From the NCBI GenBank assembly GCA_943788345.1, contig CALSPX010000004.1, forward strand, positions 282,861 to 346,860: DNA of 64,000 nucleotides, written 5' to 3'. The notes beneath the pieces were generated by a model that saw only the letters and a list, made by a program, of their open reading frames with translations, did no database searches and was not told where the DNA came from. Position 1 is the stretch's first letter; every line of letters starts with the position of its first letter. The position numbers were made by a program, and so were the translations under genes. This document shows, one piece after another, positions 1 through 7,770 of this stretch. The stretch comes from Ascidiaceihabitans sp023955215 (GTDB lineage Bacteria > Pseudomonadota > Alphaproteobacteria > Rhodobacterales > Rhodobacteraceae).

Positions 1-1
1 T

Positions 2-694
2 GAAAACGATACCGTAGCTACAGATGAAATTCGTTTCGGTGACAATGACCGACTGGCGGCCCAAATTGCCGCAACCATCGGTGCAGATCAATTGGTTTTG
101 TTATCGGATGTCGATGGCTTTTATACCGCCAATCCATCAGCAGACCCAACAGCAACGCGGTATGATGTGATCAATGACATTACGCCTGAAATTGAAGCGA
201 TGGCGGGTGATGCAGGATCTGGGTTGTCCAAAGGGGGCATGAAAACCAAGGTTATGGCGGCAAAAACCGCAACATCTGCAGGCTGCGCCATGGCGATTTG
301 CGAAGGTTCGGGGTTACGTCCACTTAGAGCTCTAGAAGACGGAGCTGCAGCAACTTGGTTTACCGCCACTCTAGACCCACAAGACGCACGCAAACGCTGG
401 ATCGGTGCGATGAAACCACTGGGTATCATAACTTTAGACGCAGGTGCCACAAATGCGTTGAGCAATGGCAAAAGTCTTCTTCCGGCAGGTGTCATCTCTG
501 TTGAGGGTGAATTTGGTCGCGGCGATCCCGTTTCGTTTGTGGGACCAGACGGTAATCACCTTGGTATTGGGTTGGTTAGATATACAGCGGATGAAGCAAT
601 CACAATCAAAGGCCATAAAAGCCAGGAGATCGAGCGTTTGCTTGGTTACCGTGGCCGCGCTACTCTGATCCATCGTGACGACATGGCCCGTTAG
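2..694 (+). CDS. proB: glutamate 5-kinase, C-terminal part (5' end outside window)
   Basis: ProB phosphorylates L-glutamate at the gamma-carboxyl using ATP, the first step of proline synthesis, in the cytoplasm. The reading frame is open from base 2, so the N-terminal part lies to the left of the window and about 230 codons are visible. The amino-acid kinase domain fills roughly the first 115 visible residues. It includes FGDND at visible residues 12-16, the VDGFYTANP stretch and the glycine-rich GSGLSKGGMKTK segment. The last 100 or so residues look like the PUA domain found in full-length ProB (RKRWIGAMKP onward, ending in the GYRGRATLIHRDD block). The ATG-like start at 92 is internal and was rejected. 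proA follows after 50 bases on the same strand, the usual operon partner. Confidence 0.95.
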   Translation, partial: ENDTVATDEIRFGDNDRLAAQIAATIGADQLVLLSDVDGFYTANPSADPTATRYDVINDITPEIEAMAGDAGSGLSKGGMKTKVMAAKTATSAGCAMAICEGSGLRPLRALEDGAAATWFTATLDPQDARKRWIGAMKPLGIITLDAGATNALSNGKSLLPAGVISVEGEFGRGDPVSFVGPDGNHLGIGLVRYTADEAITIKGHKSQEIERLLGYRGRATLIHRDDMAR

Positions 695-744
695 GGAAAA
701 ACAGTTTTCAGAACGCAACGCCTGTACGCATAAGGATAGGGACG

Positions 745-2010
745 ATGACAAACACGAATTCAATCACCGACTTGATGCAAGACATCGGCCAACGCGCCAA
801 AAACGCGTCGCATCAACTGGGTTTTGCGAGCGCAGAGCGCAAGCATGCGGCCCTAATCGGTGCCGCCGAAAATGTTTGGAATAACCGCGATCAAATTATC
901 GAGGCAAATGCGAAAGACCTCATTTTTGGTCACGATAAAGGACTGTCCGATGCGATGATGGACCGTTTGATGCTGGATGAAGAGCGTATTCAGTCCATCG
1001 TTGATGGTCTGCGCAACATCGCAGAACAAGCGGACCCTGTTGGTGAGGTTATTTCAGAATGGACACAACCTACTGGTATTAACATCCGCCGTGTTCGTAC
1101 GCCCTTGGGTGTGATTGGCGTGATTTACGAGAGCCGGCCAAACGTGACAGCGGATGCCGGTGCTCTATGCCTTAAAGCTGGAAATGCAGTTATTCTACGT
1201 GGTGGTTCTGAGAGCTTCCATTCTTCGCAAGCAATACATGCTTGTTTGGCGCAGGGGTTGCGCGATGCAGGCCTGCCGGAAGATGCAATTCAACTGGTCC
1301 CAACCCGCGACCGCGCAGCTGTGTCAGAAATGCTAAAGATGACCGAGACAATAGATGTAATCGTCCCACGGGGTGGCAAAGGTCTCGTCGGCTTGGTGCA
1401 ACGTGAAGCCCGAGTACCCGTTTTTGCCCACCTCGAAGGAATTGTGCACATCTACGTAGATGAACATGCTGACCCGGACAAAGTCATGCGCGTGGTTCTG
1501 AATGCGAAAACCAGGCGCACAGGTATCTGTGGTGCTGCAGAGTGCCTGTTGATCCATAAGAACATTGCCAAAACAATCGGAAGCGATGTTCTGGGTCGTT
1601 TAGTCGATGCAGGTGTCGAAGTGCGAGCCGACAGCGAGCTATCAAACGTTCAAGGCACCGTACTTGCCAACGAAGATGATTGGGGCACAGAGTACCTTGA
1701 TATGATCATCGCTGCTAAGGTCGTGGACGGTGTTGACGAAGCGATTGAGCATATCCGAATATATGGATCGCAGCATACCGATTGTATTTTGACTGAAGAC
1801 CAGAAAACAGCAGATCACTTTATGCAACGGTTGGACAGTGCCATCCTGATGCACAACACATCCACCCAGTTTGCAGATGGTGGCGAATTTGGTATGGGTG
1901 CAGAGATTGGGATCGCAACGGGTAAAATGCACGCGCGCGGGCCAGTGGGGGCAACCCAGTTGACCAGTTTTAAATATTTGGTCGTGGGCGACGGCACCAC
2001 AAGGGCATAA
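745..2010 (+). CDS. proA: gamma-glutamyl phosphate reductase
   Basis: ProA reduces L-glutamyl 5-phosphate to glutamate 5-semialdehyde with NADPH, the second step of proline synthesis. At 421 residues it is full length for the family. It has the aldehyde-dehydrogenase-like fold signature YESRPNVTADAG near residues 133-144 and the catalytic Cys262 in TRRTGICGAAE. The C-terminal MGAEIGIATGKMHARGP motif is also typical of ProA. It follows proB by 50 bases and is presumably co-transcribed. Its stop lies only 5 bases from the stop of the convergent chpT gene, so there is no room for a separate terminator between them. Confidence 0.97.
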   Translation: MTNTNSITDLMQDIGQRAKNASHQLGFASAERKHAALIGAAENVWNNRDQIIEANAKDLIFGHDKGLSDAMMDRLMLDEERIQSIVDGLRNIAEQADPVGEVISEWTQPTGINIRRVRTPLGVIGVIYESRPNVTADAGALCLKAGNAVILRGGSESFHSSQAIHACLAQGLRDAGLPEDAIQLVPTRDRAAVSEMLKMTETIDVIVPRGGKGLVGLVQREARVPVFAHLEGIVHIYVDEHADPDKVMRVVLNAKTRRTGICGAAECLLIHKNIAKTIGSDVLGRLVDAGVEVRADSELSNVQGTVLANEDDWGTEYLDMIIAAKVVDGVDEAIEHIRIYGSQHTDCILTEDQKTADHFMQRLDSAILMHNTSTQFADGGEFGMGAEIGIATGKMHARGPVGATQLTSFKYLVVGDGTTRA

Positions 2011-2015
2011 GTCAT

Positions 2016-2615
2016 CTAGAACAGGATTGAAATTTCCTTTGGCGAACGCTTAAGACGAAGGTCTAAGTCTTCGTCACTGGCTGCAGTTCTTAACATTGAA
2101 AACTGTACATGTGTTGGAGACATCTTTGCCGATGTGTTCGGAAATGAACTTTCATTCCAAAGAACATCGATATTGGAAAATTTTTCCGATTTCCCAACGA
2201 TTTCCCACGACGATCGGCTGCTAGAGACTCTGATCTGTCCACCAAATGGCATGGCTGTTTCTAAACACAAGATCGCAAGAAACGCACAACGTACCGCCTT
2301 TCGCGTTTGTGCATCCACAGGTCCCCATTCGACAGCAAGACGCCCACCATCAAACATTTCCGTTAGGATCGATGTAACCTCGTTGCGCACCACTGGATCG
2401 TCAGAGGCGGCGCCAAAGGCAATCCTGAAAAAGCGAATACGCGCGCTGGCACTCTTAACACTATCCCAAATCAGCTGCATTTCTGGGCCGACCGGCATAG
2501 CACCGGACATATTCAGCAACTCCAAACCATTGTTGATGGCGCCAATAGGGGATATGAGGTCATGACAAATCCGGTTACTGGCCAACGCAGCTAAATCAAG
2601 ATCATTTTGGGCCAT
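2016..2615 (-). CDS. chpT: histidine phosphotransferase ChpT
   Basis: ChpT carries phosphate from the hybrid kinase CckA to CtrA and CpdR in the alphaproteobacterial cell-cycle and motility phosphorelay. The 199-residue protein begins with the expected dimerisation helix carrying the phospho-accepting His18 in NRICHDLISPIGAI. This is followed by NNGLELL and then a degenerate, non-catalytic ATPase-like domain, as in the family. The start is divergent from the DUF3553 gene with only 29 bases between the two start codons. Any promoters must therefore overlap that gap or lie inside the neighbouring gene. The family assignment is strong; the partners CckA and CtrA are not in this window. Confidence 0.9.
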   Translation of the reverse strand: MAQNDLDLAALASNRICHDLISPIGAINNGLELLNMSGAMPVGPEMQLIWDSVKSASARIRFFRIAFGAASDDPVVRNEVTSILTEMFDGGRLAVEWGPVDAQTRKAVRCAFLAILCLETAMPFGGQIRVSSSRSSWEIVGKSEKFSNIDVLWNESSFPNTSAKMSPTHVQFSMLRTAASDEDLDLRLKRSPKEISILF

Positions 2616-2644
2616 TAAATAGGTTCCTAAACGGAGATAGTGAA

Positions 2645-2833
2645 ATGGAAGATCTAAACGCCATTTTGGCTCCAGGTATGTTGGTTCGCCATCCCGACCA
2701 CCAAGATTGGGGCACAGGGCAGGTTCAAAGCAATATCAGCAGCCGCTTAACAGTGAACTTCCGCAACGAAGGCAAAATTGTAATTGATAGTACTCGGATC
2801 GCATTGGTTCCTGTTTTTGATGACAGCGCTTGA
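2645..2833 (+). CDS. DUF3553 family small protein
   Basis: A 62-residue protein with the pattern of the DUF3553 family: PGMLVRHPDHQDWGTGQVQS near residues 10-29, then a short beta-rich stretch. The family resembles small SH3-like/Tudor-like beta barrels found near UvrD/RecG-type helicases in other proteins, but no function is established for the stand-alone form. A GGAG Shine-Dalgarno precedes the ATG. It is transcribed divergently from chpT. No signal peptide or membrane segment is visible, so it should be cytoplasmic. Confidence 0.8.
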   Translation: MEDLNAILAPGMLVRHPDHQDWGTGQVQSNISSRLTVNFRNEGKIVIDSTRIALVPVFDDSA

Positions 2834-2916
2834 CTTCAACCTTAGATTACTTTGATTACTTATGGGTTAACAGATTTGACAAAATTTGAAGTAAATCCGG
2901 ATGTCGGGACAACTAC

Positions 2917-3684
2917 GTGAAACAAGCCCCATCTCCCCAGTTTCGTACTTCTATTGCTTCAAGCAATGAAGATCTTCTCTCTGCGCAGCGATTGCGTTAT
3001 GATGTTTTTGTTTCAGAGCTCGGCGGCAAGGGAAATCTTGTTGATCACGTTCAGAAATTAGAAAGAGATCGTTTTGATCCTTTCGTCGATCATTTGCTGC
3101 TGCATGACGATGCAATTGGTGCCGTTGTTGGTGTCTATCGGTTAATGCGTCCTGAAATGGCTGTAGCCGCAGGACAATACTATTCGCAAGACGAATACGA
3201 ATTAGCACCATTGCTCAATTCAGAACGCAAATTGCTGGAATTGGGGAGGTCTTGCTTGCGGCCTGAATATCGTGGTGGCACCGCAATGTTTCACCTTTGG
3301 AACGCTCTGGCGCAATATGTGTTTGACCATGAAATCGAACTTATGTTCGGAGTGGCTAGCTTTCGCGGCACTGATACAACCAATTTGGCAGCTCCCTTGT
3401 CGTTGTTGCACCATCGCCACCTTGCGCCCGAAGGGTTACGTGTTCGTGCGCGCGGCGGGACAGTTCAACCCATGGACTTAATCCCAGAAGCAGAATTGGA
3501 TCGCCGCAAAGCAATGCTGCAAATACCTGCATTGATTAAGGCCTATCTGCGCCTTGGTGGGGTCGTGGGCGAGGGCGCGTTTGTGGATCATGAATTCAAC
3601 ACCACAGATGTTTTCCTAATCATGGACACCGCCAATTTGAATGAACGCCAATCGCGAATTTACAGCGGAGACTCCAAAAGATGA
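2917..3684 (+). CDS. olsB: L-ornithine N(alpha)-acyltransferase (GNAT family)
   Basis: OlsB transfers a 3-hydroxyacyl chain from ACP to the alpha-amino group of ornithine, giving lyso-ornithine lipid, the first step of ornithine-lipid synthesis. The 255-residue protein has the GNAT/hemolysin-type pattern. It shows AQRLRYDVFVSELGG near residues 23-37 and the LELGRSCLRPEYRGG acyl-binding segment near 106-120. HLWNALAQYV and the FGVASFRGTD block follow. The start is GTG; the nearby ATG at 2901 is out of frame. The stop overlaps the start of the acyltransferase gene that follows (ATGA), so the pair is translationally coupled. That pairing is the main reason for choosing OlsB over a generic GNAT hemolysin-like enzyme. 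Confidence 0.88.
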   Translation: MKQAPSPQFRTSIASSNEDLLSAQRLRYDVFVSELGGKGNLVDHVQKLERDRFDPFVDHLLLHDDAIGAVVGVYRLMRPEMAVAAGQYYSQDEYELAPLLNSERKLLELGRSCLRPEYRGGTAMFHLWNALAQYVFDHEIELMFGVASFRGTDTTNLAAPLSLLHHRHLAPEGLRVRARGGTVQPMDLIPEAELDRRKAMLQIPALIKAYLRLGGVVGEGAFVDHEFNTTDVFLIMDTANLNERQSRIYSGDSKR

Positions 3685-4508
3685 ACACTTGGTCCGAAGC
3701 GGAAGAGCCCAAACCCGAGGCGGTAACTGCAATGGGTTGGCTGCGCGTCGTCGTACGGGCATCGGTTTTGATCGTTTTGGTTTTTGGGAGTTTGTTGGTC
3801 TTAGTGTTGGTTCGCCTGATAGAGCGACCCGCTTGCGGGCTTAGTCGTCCAATCACGCCCCACATAACACAATTTGTTTGTCGTAACGCGCTGCGGGTTC
3901 TTCGGTTGCCACTTCATGTGACTGGCGCACCACTACAGGACCGTGCGGCGGTCGTCGCGAACCACACGAGTTGGTTAGATATTTTTGTATTGAACGCTTC
4001 AAAACGGATCTACTTTGTCTCCAAGGCCGAAGTTGCAGCTTGGCCTGGCATCGGTTGGCTAGCGCGTGCAACAGGCACACTGTTTATTAAACGGGAACGT
4101 GGCCAAGCGACGGCACAAACACAAATCATGCAGGCGCGCTTGTTGGCGGGACACAAACTGTTGTTTTTTCCCGAAGGGACAAGCACAGACGGTCAGCAAG
4201 TGTTGCCATTCAAAACAACGCTGTTTGGGTCTTTTATGGGTGCTGAATTACGTGAGACGATACAGGTTCAACCAGTAAGCGTCGTGTATCATCCGCCAGA
4301 AGGCAAACCTAAGTCATTTTATGGGTGGTGGGGCGATATGGAATTTGCAACCCATTTACTAGGAACCCTCGCGGCTTCATCCCAAGGATCGATTGACGTC
4401 ATCTATCACCCCGCACTAAAAGTGGCTGAGTTCACGGACCGCAAAGCACTGGCTAAAGCCGCGGAACTGGCTGTACGGGCAGGGCATAATAAACTGCTGA
4501 GACGGTGA
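3681..4508 (+). CDS. olsA: lyso-ornithine lipid O-acyltransferase (PlsC family)
   Basis: A PlsC-type acyltransferase of 275 residues. Next to olsB the likely job is O-acylation of lyso-ornithine lipid to ornithine lipid at the inner membrane. A hydrophobic segment at about residues 22-46 should anchor it. The catalytic HX4D motif is present as NHTSWLD with His95 and Asp100, and the FFPEGTSTDG acyl-acceptor motif lies about 65 residues later. The gene overlaps olsB by four bases. An ordinary 1-acyl-glycerol-3-phosphate acyltransferase (PlsC) is the alternative, since sequence alone separates the two poorly; context favours OlsA. Confidence 0.83.
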   Translation: MNTWSEAEEPKPEAVTAMGWLRVVVRASVLIVLVFGSLLVLVLVRLIERPACGLSRPITPHITQFVCRNALRVLRLPLHVTGAPLQDRAAVVANHTSWLDIFVLNASKRIYFVSKAEVAAWPGIGWLARATGTLFIKRERGQATAQTQIMQARLLAGHKLLFFPEGTSTDGQQVLPFKTTLFGSFMGAELRETIQVQPVSVVYHPPEGKPKSFYGWWGDMEFATHLLGTLAASSQGSIDVIYHPALKVAEFTDRKALAKAAELAVRAGHNKLLRR

Positions 4509-4690
4509 TCGCTTTGCGGCCAAAGTAATCGCGTCAAGCCCCTTGCCACCAAAGAAATACCGACATATACGCGCGGGACTTAAACCCGCAGTCGGGGTTT
4601 GGGCCTTGGGATCAAAATCCCCCAAAGTCCGCCGGTTGATGCATCCGCATTGAACCCCCGACGAGGCGAAAACCGGAAAGGTATTACGAC
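4509..4690 (+). promoter_or_regulatory. rpsB leader with possible autoregulatory pseudoknot
   Basis: The 182 bases before rpsB contain two long-range helices that cross. One pairs 4591-4597 (GTCGGGG) with 4656-4662 (CCCCGAC). The other pairs 4632-4637 (CCGGTT) with 4671-4676 (AACCGG). The second helix ends inside the purine-rich Shine-Dalgarno GGAAAGG (4675-4681), nine bases before the ATG. Small hairpins at 4573-4589 and 4608-4621 lie around or inside them. The rpsB leader of E. coli is known to be structured and bound by S2; that this one works the same way is inference. Confidence 0.5.
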
Positions 4691-5473
4691 ATGGCTCTAC
4701 CTGAGTTCACCATGCGCCAATTGCTAGAAGCAGGCGTTCACTTTGGTCACCAAACCCAACGCTGGAACCCACGCATGGGCCCGTACATCTACGGCTCACG
4801 TAATGGCATCCACATCATGGACCTTACACAGTCCCTTCCAATGCTGGAAGAAGCACTGAAATTGATCCGTGACACCGTTGCTAAAGGTGGCAGCATTCTT
4901 TTCGTAGGTACAAAGCGCCAGGCTGCACAGCCAATCGCTGACGCTGCTGAGAAATGTGCACAGTATTACATGAACCACCGTTGGTTGGGTGGCACTTTGA
5001 CTAACTGGCAGACAGTTTCAAAGTCTATCAACCGTCTGAAGAACATCAACGAGCAAGCAGAGCGCGGCTTTGAAGGTTTCACCAAGAAAGAGCGTCTTGG
5101 CATGGAACGTGACCAAGCTAAACTTGAAGCTTCCTTGGGTGGTATTCGCGAAATGGGCGGTCGTCCTGACCTCATCTTCGTAATCGACGTTAAAAAAGAA
5201 GCATTGGCTGTCGCGGAAGCGAACAAATTGGGCATCCCAGTTATCGCAATCGTTGACACAAACTGCTCACCAGACGGCATCGACTACCTGATCCCAGGCA
5301 ACGATGACGCGGCACGCGCAATTGCTTTGTATACCGACCTTGCAGCACGTGCAGCACTTGACGGAATGTCGGCTCAATTGGGCGCAGCTGGCGTTGACCT
5401 TGGCGCAATGGAAGAAGCTCCTGTTGAAGAAGCTCTTGCAGAAGCACCAGCAGACGCTCCAGCAGCTGGCTAA
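4691..5473 (+). CDS. rpsB: 30S ribosomal protein S2
   Basis: Structural protein of the small ribosomal subunit, required for late 30S assembly and S1 docking. The 260-residue protein starts with the invariant S2 block FTMRQLLEAGVHFGHQTQRW at residues 6-25. It also has FVGTKRQA, the MNHRWLGGTLTN stretch and the PDLIFVID...IAIVDTNCSPDGIDYLIPGND region. The last 30 or so residues are an Ala/Glu-rich tail, common in alphaproteobacterial S2. It is paired with tsf, 93 bases downstream, the conserved rpsB-tsf arrangement. Its leader can fold into a pseudoknot that touches the ribosome binding site. Confidence 0.99.
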   Translation: MALPEFTMRQLLEAGVHFGHQTQRWNPRMGPYIYGSRNGIHIMDLTQSLPMLEEALKLIRDTVAKGGSILFVGTKRQAAQPIADAAEKCAQYYMNHRWLGGTLTNWQTVSKSINRLKNINEQAERGFEGFTKKERLGMERDQAKLEASLGGIREMGGRPDLIFVIDVKKEALAVAEANKLGIPVIAIVDTNCSPDGIDYLIPGNDDAARAIALYTDLAARAALDGMSAQLGAAGVDLGAMEEAPVEEALAEAPADAPAAG

Positions 5474-5503
5474 GCTTTAATCGGCTTTAGCACACTGAAT
5501 TAT

Positions 5504-5527
5504 AGGGGCAGGCTTTGGTTTGCCCCT
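5504..5527 (+). terminator. rpsB-tsf intercistronic hairpin (partial terminator or processing site)
   Basis: A 7-bp perfect stem (AGGGGCA / TGCCCCT) with a 10-base loop sits between the two genes. No run of T follows, so it is more likely an attenuator or processing site that sets the S2:EF-Ts ratio than a full terminator. Confidence 0.4.
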
Positions 5528-5566
5528 TCACCGTTTAAAGATATAACTCTTATCAGGAGAACCAAG

Positions 5567-6442
5567 ATGGCAATCACTGCATCAATGGTAAAAGAACTGC
5601 GCGACAGCACTGGCGCAGGCATGATGGACGCTAAAAAAGCGTTGACTGAAAATAATGGCGACATGGAAGCATCTGTTGACTGGCTGCGCACCAAAGGTTT
5701 GGCCAAAGCAGCTAAAAAATCTGGTCGTACAGCAGCTGAAGGCCTTGTGGCCGTTAGCGTTGTTGGTGGCAAAGGTGTTGCTGTAGAAGTTAACTCTGAA
5801 ACCGATTTTGTTGGTAAAAACGCTGACTTCCAAAAAATGGTTGGCGGTATCGCCACTGTTGCAGCCGGCACATCAAACATCGATGAGCTAAATGCTGCAG
5901 ACATGGATGGCAAATCCGTTGAGCAAACAGTAACTGACGCTGTCGCTGTTATCGGCGAGAATATGTCTGTTCGTCGCATGGCTACTTTGGAAGCCGACGT
6001 TGTTGTTTCTTACGTTCACAATGCAGCTGCACCAGGCATGGGTAAAATCGGCGTATTGGTCGGCTTGACCGGTGGCGACGAAGCGTTTGGCAAACAAGTA
6101 GCGATGCACATTGCTGCTGTGAACCCACTTGCATTGTCCGAGGCCGAAATGGACGCAGATGGTGTTGAAAAAGAGAAGCAGATTCAAATGGATATTGCCC
6201 GCGAGTCAGGCAAACCAGAAGCTGTGATTGAGAAAATGATTGTTGGTCGTATGAAAAAGTACGTTGCTGAAGCAACATTGCTTAACCAAGCATTCGTAAT
6301 CAATCCCGACTTGACTGTTGAAGCCGCAGCAACGGCAGCAGGCGCAACCATCACTGGTTTCGTCCGTCTTGAAGTTGGTGAAGGCATTGAAGTTGTTAAA
6401 GAAGATTTCGCAGCAGAAGTTGCTAAAATCAACAACGGCTAA
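5567..6442 (+). CDS. tsf: translation elongation factor Ts
   Basis: EF-Ts exchanges GDP for GTP on EF-Tu. The 291-residue protein has the N-terminal UBA-like domain (VKELRDSTGAGMMDAKKAL, residues 8-26) and the core motif NSETDFVGKN that contacts EF-Tu. The dimerisation and C-terminal module follow (MHIAAVNPLALSE, then GKPEAVIEKMIVGRMKKY). An AGGAGA Shine-Dalgarno precedes the ATG. It is the second gene of the rpsB-tsf operon and is followed by a strong terminator at 6464-6493. Confidence 0.99.
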   Translation: MAITASMVKELRDSTGAGMMDAKKALTENNGDMEASVDWLRTKGLAKAAKKSGRTAAEGLVAVSVVGGKGVAVEVNSETDFVGKNADFQKMVGGIATVAAGTSNIDELNAADMDGKSVEQTVTDAVAVIGENMSVRRMATLEADVVVSYVHNAAAPGMGKIGVLVGLTGGDEAFGKQVAMHIAAVNPLALSEAEMDADGVEKEKQIQMDIARESGKPEAVIEKMIVGRMKKYVAEATLLNQAFVINPDLTVEAAATAAGATITGFVRLEVGEGIEVVKEDFAAEVAKINNG

Positions 6443-6463
6443 GCTTTAAGCCTCGTGATTCTG

Positions 6464-6493
6464 AAAAGGCGGTCCTAGTGGGCCGCCTTTTTT
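6464..6493 (+). terminator. Rho-independent terminator of rpsB-tsf
   Basis: A 12-bp stem (6464-6475 with 6480-6491, one G-U pair) around a TAGT loop. The stem ends in a run of six T. It lies 21 bases after the tsf stop. Confidence 0.9.
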
Positions 6494-6590
6494 ATTCGGC
6501 GACAAACGGCCACACGCGAAAACGTTACTTCAGCGTTTCAATCTCCGCATTACTCTATGCTTATAACGTCTGTAAGTAGAGGAATTAGTA

Positions 6591-7376
6591 ATGAAGGCTG
6601 ACCTAACAATTCATCGAAGAACAATCCTGGCTGGTGTCGCTGCATGGGGAACCGTCACCTTCCTGCCATATGCCGCGCGTGCCGGTACCCATGCGAGTGA
6701 TGCGTTTTCATCGCAAAATGGCGTTGTAGAAGTCTTTCCCATTTCCCATGCCTCATTTGTCATGAAAACGCCTTTTGGTGTCATATTTAATGATCCCGTT
6801 GGCGATACATCGACATATCTTGGCTTTCCAACACCCGACTTAATTTTGATCACACATGAACACGGTGATCACTTCAACTTAGATACATTGTTGGCCGTCG
6901 TAGGGCCAAAAACTTCGTTGGTTACAAATCCAGCGGTGTTTGCAAAATTGCCTACCAAATTGCAGGCGCAGGCGACGATGATAGGGAATAGCGAAACCCA
7001 CGAAACGATGGGGATCGGAATCGAGGCAATCCCAGCCTACAATCTGACAGTGGGCCGTCGCAAATTCCACCCACGGGGTCGTGACAACGGTTATATACTC
7101 AGTGTGGATGGGCTCAGGATTTACATCTCTGGCGATACCGAAGATATTCCAGAAATGCGTGCCCTGAAGGACATTGATCTGGCGTTTGTTTGCATGAACC
7201 TCCCTTTCACGATGGATGCCCAAGCTGCCGCAAGCGCTGTTTCTGAATTCATGCCAACCTATTGCTATCCATATCACTACCGTGGGCGGGACAATGGCAC
7301 ACAAGATCCGACAGATTTCGCTGATGCTGTTGGTAAGAGCGTCCAAGTTAAGTTCGGTGGCTGGTACGAGGGTTGA
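6591..7376 (+). CDS. Tat-exported metallo-beta-lactamase-fold hydrolase (UlaG/RomA-like)
   Basis: A 261-residue protein of the MBL-fold superfamily. The N-terminus has a twin-arginine signal: HRRTILAG at residues 8-15, a hydrophobic stretch, then an Ala-rich cleavage region around residues 25-32. The zinc-binding motif THEHGDHFN lies near residues 86-94, and a SGDTED segment follows at about residue 180, as in UlaG-like and RomA-like enzymes. Export as a folded, metal-loaded periplasmic protein is therefore likely. The substrate cannot be told from the sequence. It is monocistronic: a terminator ends the operon before it and no co-directional gene follows. A hairpin just after the stop fits a terminator for the opposite strand better. 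Confidence 0.85.
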   Translation: MKADLTIHRRTILAGVAAWGTVTFLPYAARAGTHASDAFSSQNGVVEVFPISHASFVMKTPFGVIFNDPVGDTSTYLGFPTPDLILITHEHGDHFNLDTLLAVVGPKTSLVTNPAVFAKLPTKLQAQATMIGNSETHETMGIGIEAIPAYNLTVGRRKFHPRGRDNGYILSVDGLRIYISGDTEDIPEMRALKDIDLAFVCMNLPFTMDAQAAASAVSEFMPTYCYPYHYRGRDNGTQDPTDFADAVGKSVQVKFGGWYEG

Positions 7377-7418
7377 AAAAGGGCAGGGGCGCTAGAGGTA
7401 ATTGAAGCGACCCTGCCC
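7376..7418 (-). terminator. minus-strand Rho-independent terminator
   Basis: GGGCAGGG (7381-7388) pairs with CCCTGCCC (7411-7418), extended by a CGCT/AGCG step. Read on the minus strand the stem is followed at once by TTTTT (7380-7376). It lies about 350 bases beyond the stop of the LuxR gene. The transcript it ends is therefore either a long LuxR 3' UTR or a separate RNA. Confidence 0.65.
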
Positions 7419-7770
7419 ATTTCCTCGACTTAGATTGACACGGGGATGATACTAACGTCGATAGAAATGTCCGACCCAAGGATGAAAATGCACCCCAAGG
7501 CCGGGTCTGGAAAACCGGCAGTGATCGAGCGCCTCGAAATTGCGAAGATCTTTCACCTAGCTCCAATGGCTTAGCCACCACTCACGGAACTGTTACAGAA
7601 TGCAGCTTTGCCGATCAATGTACCAGTCAGGGAATCCTTACCCAATGGTAAAAAAATACGGTAACTATGGCCTTGGGCTTCTTCACGCCAAGAGGGAAAA
7701 ATTGCAAATCTTCCCTCATGCACAAACTCAGTCCATTGATATCAATTCCACCGCTACTAGATAAATAGCC
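7419..7770. other. non-coding stretch between MBL hydrolase and luxR-type gene
   Basis: About 350 bases with no convincing gene on either strand. It contains an inverted repeat GAGGGAA/TTCCCTC (7692-7698 with 7711-7717) without a T run, and a GCCGG/CCGGC hairpin near 7500-7520. With the minus-strand terminator at its left end it may be a 3' UTR or encode a structured RNA. It shows no match to tmRNA, RNase P or SRP RNA signature sequences that I know. Confidence 0.4.

Noticed and set aside
2008..2018. Terminator between proA and chpT
   Set aside because: The stops are five bases apart and no hairpin with a T run is present on either strand.
7348..7581. 77-codon minus-strand open frame in the gap after the MBL gene
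   Set aside because: No domain, Ser/Pro/Arg-rich translation, runs through the minus-strand terminator.
7419..7770. tmRNA, SRP RNA or RNase P RNA in the gene-free stretch
   Set aside because: None of their signature sequences is present on either strand.
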